Part shown: positions 61,401 to 64,000 of the stretch, one piece after another
How the letters are laid out: each line of letters starts with the position of its first letter
Numbering within the stretch: position 1 is the first letter of the stretch
The notes under the pieces: generated by a model
The model's database searches: none
What the model saw: only the letters and a program-made list of their open reading frames with translations
What the model was told of the DNA's origin: nothing
NCBI GenBank assembly: GCA_013398275.1
Contig: VZSE01013522.1
Coordinates: 290,467 to 354,466, forward strand
Length of the DNA: 64,000 bases
Direction: 5' to 3'
Source: Promerops cafer
Lineage: Eukaryota; Chordata; Aves; Passeriformes; Nectariniidae
Made by a program: the position numbers and the translations under genes

Positions 61401-64000
61401 GGACAAGCAATGTGCCAGCCAGCCCTCACTCCTACTTGTGTGGATACTCTCTAATAATTCCCTTCTCAACTTCAGCTAGGCCAGGGCTGAATTTGGGAAA
61501 GCAACTAAATTTTAACTCCCTGAATCTATTTTGGGGCCCCCAAAACCTCCTGCTGCAGCTCCATGAAACCCTATGCCAGCCTCAAACGAGTGAGAATTTT
61601 CTGTGACTGCATCCTGTGGTTTCAGCTGGTTTTGCAATTAAGTTTGTGTCCTAGTTTCATTCTGAATTTCAGCTGATGCCATGCTCAAGTCAGATAAATC
61701 AGAACCTTAAAATGAAGCTCAGCCTTGTGTGAGCCTCCTCTCTGAACTAACTGCTGCCCTACACTTTTCTGTTGTTGTTATTCTCTTTTTCTCTTTCCCA
61801 CCTCATTCCCAGTCAAGTCAGACTCTCCCCTAGTCACTCTTCTTTCCTTTATGGCATAAGGAGTCTCTCAGGGTGTTTGGAGGTGGCTACTGGGCCTTTC
61901 CTTGCAAATGCACATTAATCAGTGGCTTTGCTTTCAGCCCTCATGCACTGCTGAAAATATAAATGCAAGCAGCTCTGCTCTCCATGGATGAGCATGTGCT
62001 GATGGGCTTTGAATACTGGGCTCGGTGTCCCCCAAAAACCCACCTGGTGTGCACACATGGGTGACTGCTGCCAGTGCATCAGGAGAGCTCAGCACATATG
62101 ACAGTGTTTGTGTGGCCTGAGAAGAACTTTCTTGCCTTGTTTATGGTCCAGAGCATGATGAAGTAGGAAAGACAAACAAGCATTAAAATGAAGAAGAGTG
62201 GTCAAGAGGCTCAGATCTTTCAAAGGCTCAAGAGCTTCACATCCTTCCAGGAGAATGAAGTTGAGAAGCTGAAATGTGGAATTTAATCTAAAGCTGAGAA
62301 ATGAGAAGTCAGGGGCAGGAGGCCACTTGTATGTGCTGAAGGTTTGGAGATGCACTCGTGTGCTTTTGGTTTTGCAACTGAACGTGTTGCTTCCATCTGT
62401 GTAAACAAGGAGCAGAGAAAGTTAACATTACAGGGGAAATACAGGAGAGGGAAAGAGGGCTGAGCAGGTTTTGGCTACACAGCAAACAATAATTGATAGG
62501 ATTTCAGCTTCAGCTCAGTTGTGTCTTCATTTTCCAATACAAATCATGACAAAAAGAGCAAATGCCCAACAAAAGGGAGAAAGGGGAAAGACCTTTTGAG
62601 GACTGTACCAGCCGGGCCAGCTCCATGACCTGTGAGCACTCAATTTGATTTTTATGTGGTGGGAAGTGTGCCTGTGTCTCTAAATAATGCTGTGTTGTCT
62701 GGAACGTTACACAGAAACCCAGCTCAATGGGGTCCTGAGTCGACACAGTTGGAGGAAAAACTCTGCAGGAGTCCCATGCAAATAAATAAATAGATATAAA
62801 AAATTCAGTGCCATTCAGATATTTATAGAGGTTTTGTTATTAGGTACATTAAAATAATCCCCAACAGCCAATGAAGTCCTTTGCTGTGTTACCTTTGTGT
62901 AATTAGTGATCTTTTAAGTATTACCTCTGTATAAATGCATAAATTTTTTGTCTGCCTTATCCCGATCTGCCTTGCCCTGCCCGATATTCTCCAGCATTGC
63001 CTTTGTTCCCCATAACTTTTTTAGAGGTTCTCTCATATATTCTTTCAGGTGCATCTAATCTGCTGGATAAGACACTGAATTTGTTCATTTTGCTAAAAAG
63101 CTCCAGCCAAAAAACCACATTTGCTTAAAGCTTGTCATGTATTAATAAAAACCTCTGCCTAAACAGGGTTGCAATCAGAAGTGTCACACAAAGGGTTACT
63201 AATGAAATTTTTAATAAAGCAATTTTTAAGAAGTCAGATCATCAAATCCCATGAAATGTGTGAGTCTCTCAGGATGTGGCTAGATTGCAGAGAAGAGGTG
63301 CCCCACTGCAAGTGTCGCGTGCTGGGCACTGGGGTGCAGGTTCCTGTTGGATGTCACTGCAGAGCCGTTCTGGCCTGTTTCCCTAAGCAAAAACTGGGTG
63401 TGAGAGAGTCAAGGAGAACTCTGCTCCAGCAGCAACTTCCACCCAGGAGCTGCAGGGACTGGGCTCACATCTCACCCAGGGACACTAGATGAGCTGCAGG
63501 CTCCCACAATAGAGTGTGGCCAACTGTAATAAAAGTAAAATACCAATTTACTGTACTTTTTTCAACTGTATAAAGGAAATATTAATGATGGACAAAGAGA
63601 AAATGTATATTGTGACTAGAATAGAATGATTGAAAAAACCTTAGAAGCTCTTACAAGCAGCTGGCATTGGCTCAGGCTGTGTATTCATTGAGATACTAGA
63701 AATCTTTCACCAAAAATAATAGAAATCAATCTGTGGAAAAGCTGGTAAAGTTTCCTTCTCTTAGCTTCAAGTGTGGGCCCAGAATACGGTTTAAATTTTT
63801 TTTAAGCTATCAGATAATAACAGATGCACAAAGCTTTCCCTGTGACCCTCTCCCTGTCACACACAGCCCCCAAATCAGATCCGAACCGGATAGTGTGGGC
63901 AGAACAATGGGAAGCAGATAGCATCTGGTGCTGTAAAACTAAACACAAAAGAGAGGAAGAAGAAGAAAAGTCACACACCATGTGCTTAAGTAACTGTCTC
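58465..64000. other. Unique non-coding sequence to window end
   Basis: No gene or clear transposon was seen in 5.5 kb. The stretch has a 14-base doublet 'gaatgtttttggtg' near 58739-58765, an octamer at 62776-62783 and short AAAT repeats at 62780-62793. The longest frame, 160 codons on the minus strand (60660-61142), is unrecognised. Confidence 0.55.

Noticed and set aside
1..64000. Search for CRISPR arrays, bacterial operons, phage or defence systems
   Set aside because: The window is vertebrate in character. No regularly spaced repeats, ribosome-binding sites or dense coding were found.
1..64000. Search for endogenous retroviral genes or LTR pairs
   Set aside because: No paired long repeats, primer-binding site or recognisable gag/pol/env-type frame was seen; a diverged solo LTR cannot be excluded by eye.

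Overview
This window reads as vertebrate nuclear DNA, and most probably bird DNA. The deciding evidence is a set of 5'-truncated CR1 retroposons, the dominant avian LINE. Their 3' ends carry the familiar motif 'tcatagaatggtttgggttgg'. The 'gcagccacagctgctctggg' variant inside two of them looks songbird-like to me, but that narrower placement is inference. Composition is moderately A+T rich, with no CpG island, operon-like packing, rRNA, intact tRNA gene or CRISPR array.

No protein-coding gene could be supported. The open frames are short and unrelated to each other, and none shows a domain I recognise. The longest (about 206 codons, minus strand, 57844-58464) lies in a locally G+C-rich patch where stop codons are scarce. 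Another of 171 codons runs into a CR1 copy. The window is best read as intergenic gene-desert or long-intron sequence. Short internal exons cannot be excluded without RNA or alignment data.

Layout: a CR1 copy lies at the left edge (78-345). Unique sequence follows, with a candidate regulatory block at 3940-4340, relics of ancient tRNA-derived SINEs (about 6640-6890, 9055-9175 and 9495-9615) and a long inverted repeat at 8314-8392. A palindromic dispersed element and another old SINE sit at 19971-20520. The interval 23.3-28.2 kb holds a CR1 fragment, a strong G-quadruplex motif, an 18-unit ATCC microsatellite, a near-perfect 40-bp palindrome with two inverted TAATCC sites, and the longest CR1 copy. 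The 30-39 kb interval has a CA/CT microsatellite, a second palindromic element and three A+T-rich, homeodomain-site-rich blocks that look like conserved non-coding elements. The 45-55 kb interval has a small tandem duplication, a plus-strand CR1, two more regulatory-looking blocks, an AT microsatellite, another old SINE and two CR1 3' ends. The last 9 kb is largely anonymous.

If the window has a function, it is probably cis-regulatory. TTAATTAA and ATGCAAAT sites recur across it, and several compact palindromes combine homeodomain-type sites. Calls of conservation here are inferences from sequence texture, not from alignment. I found no new enzyme system, mobile system or defence system.
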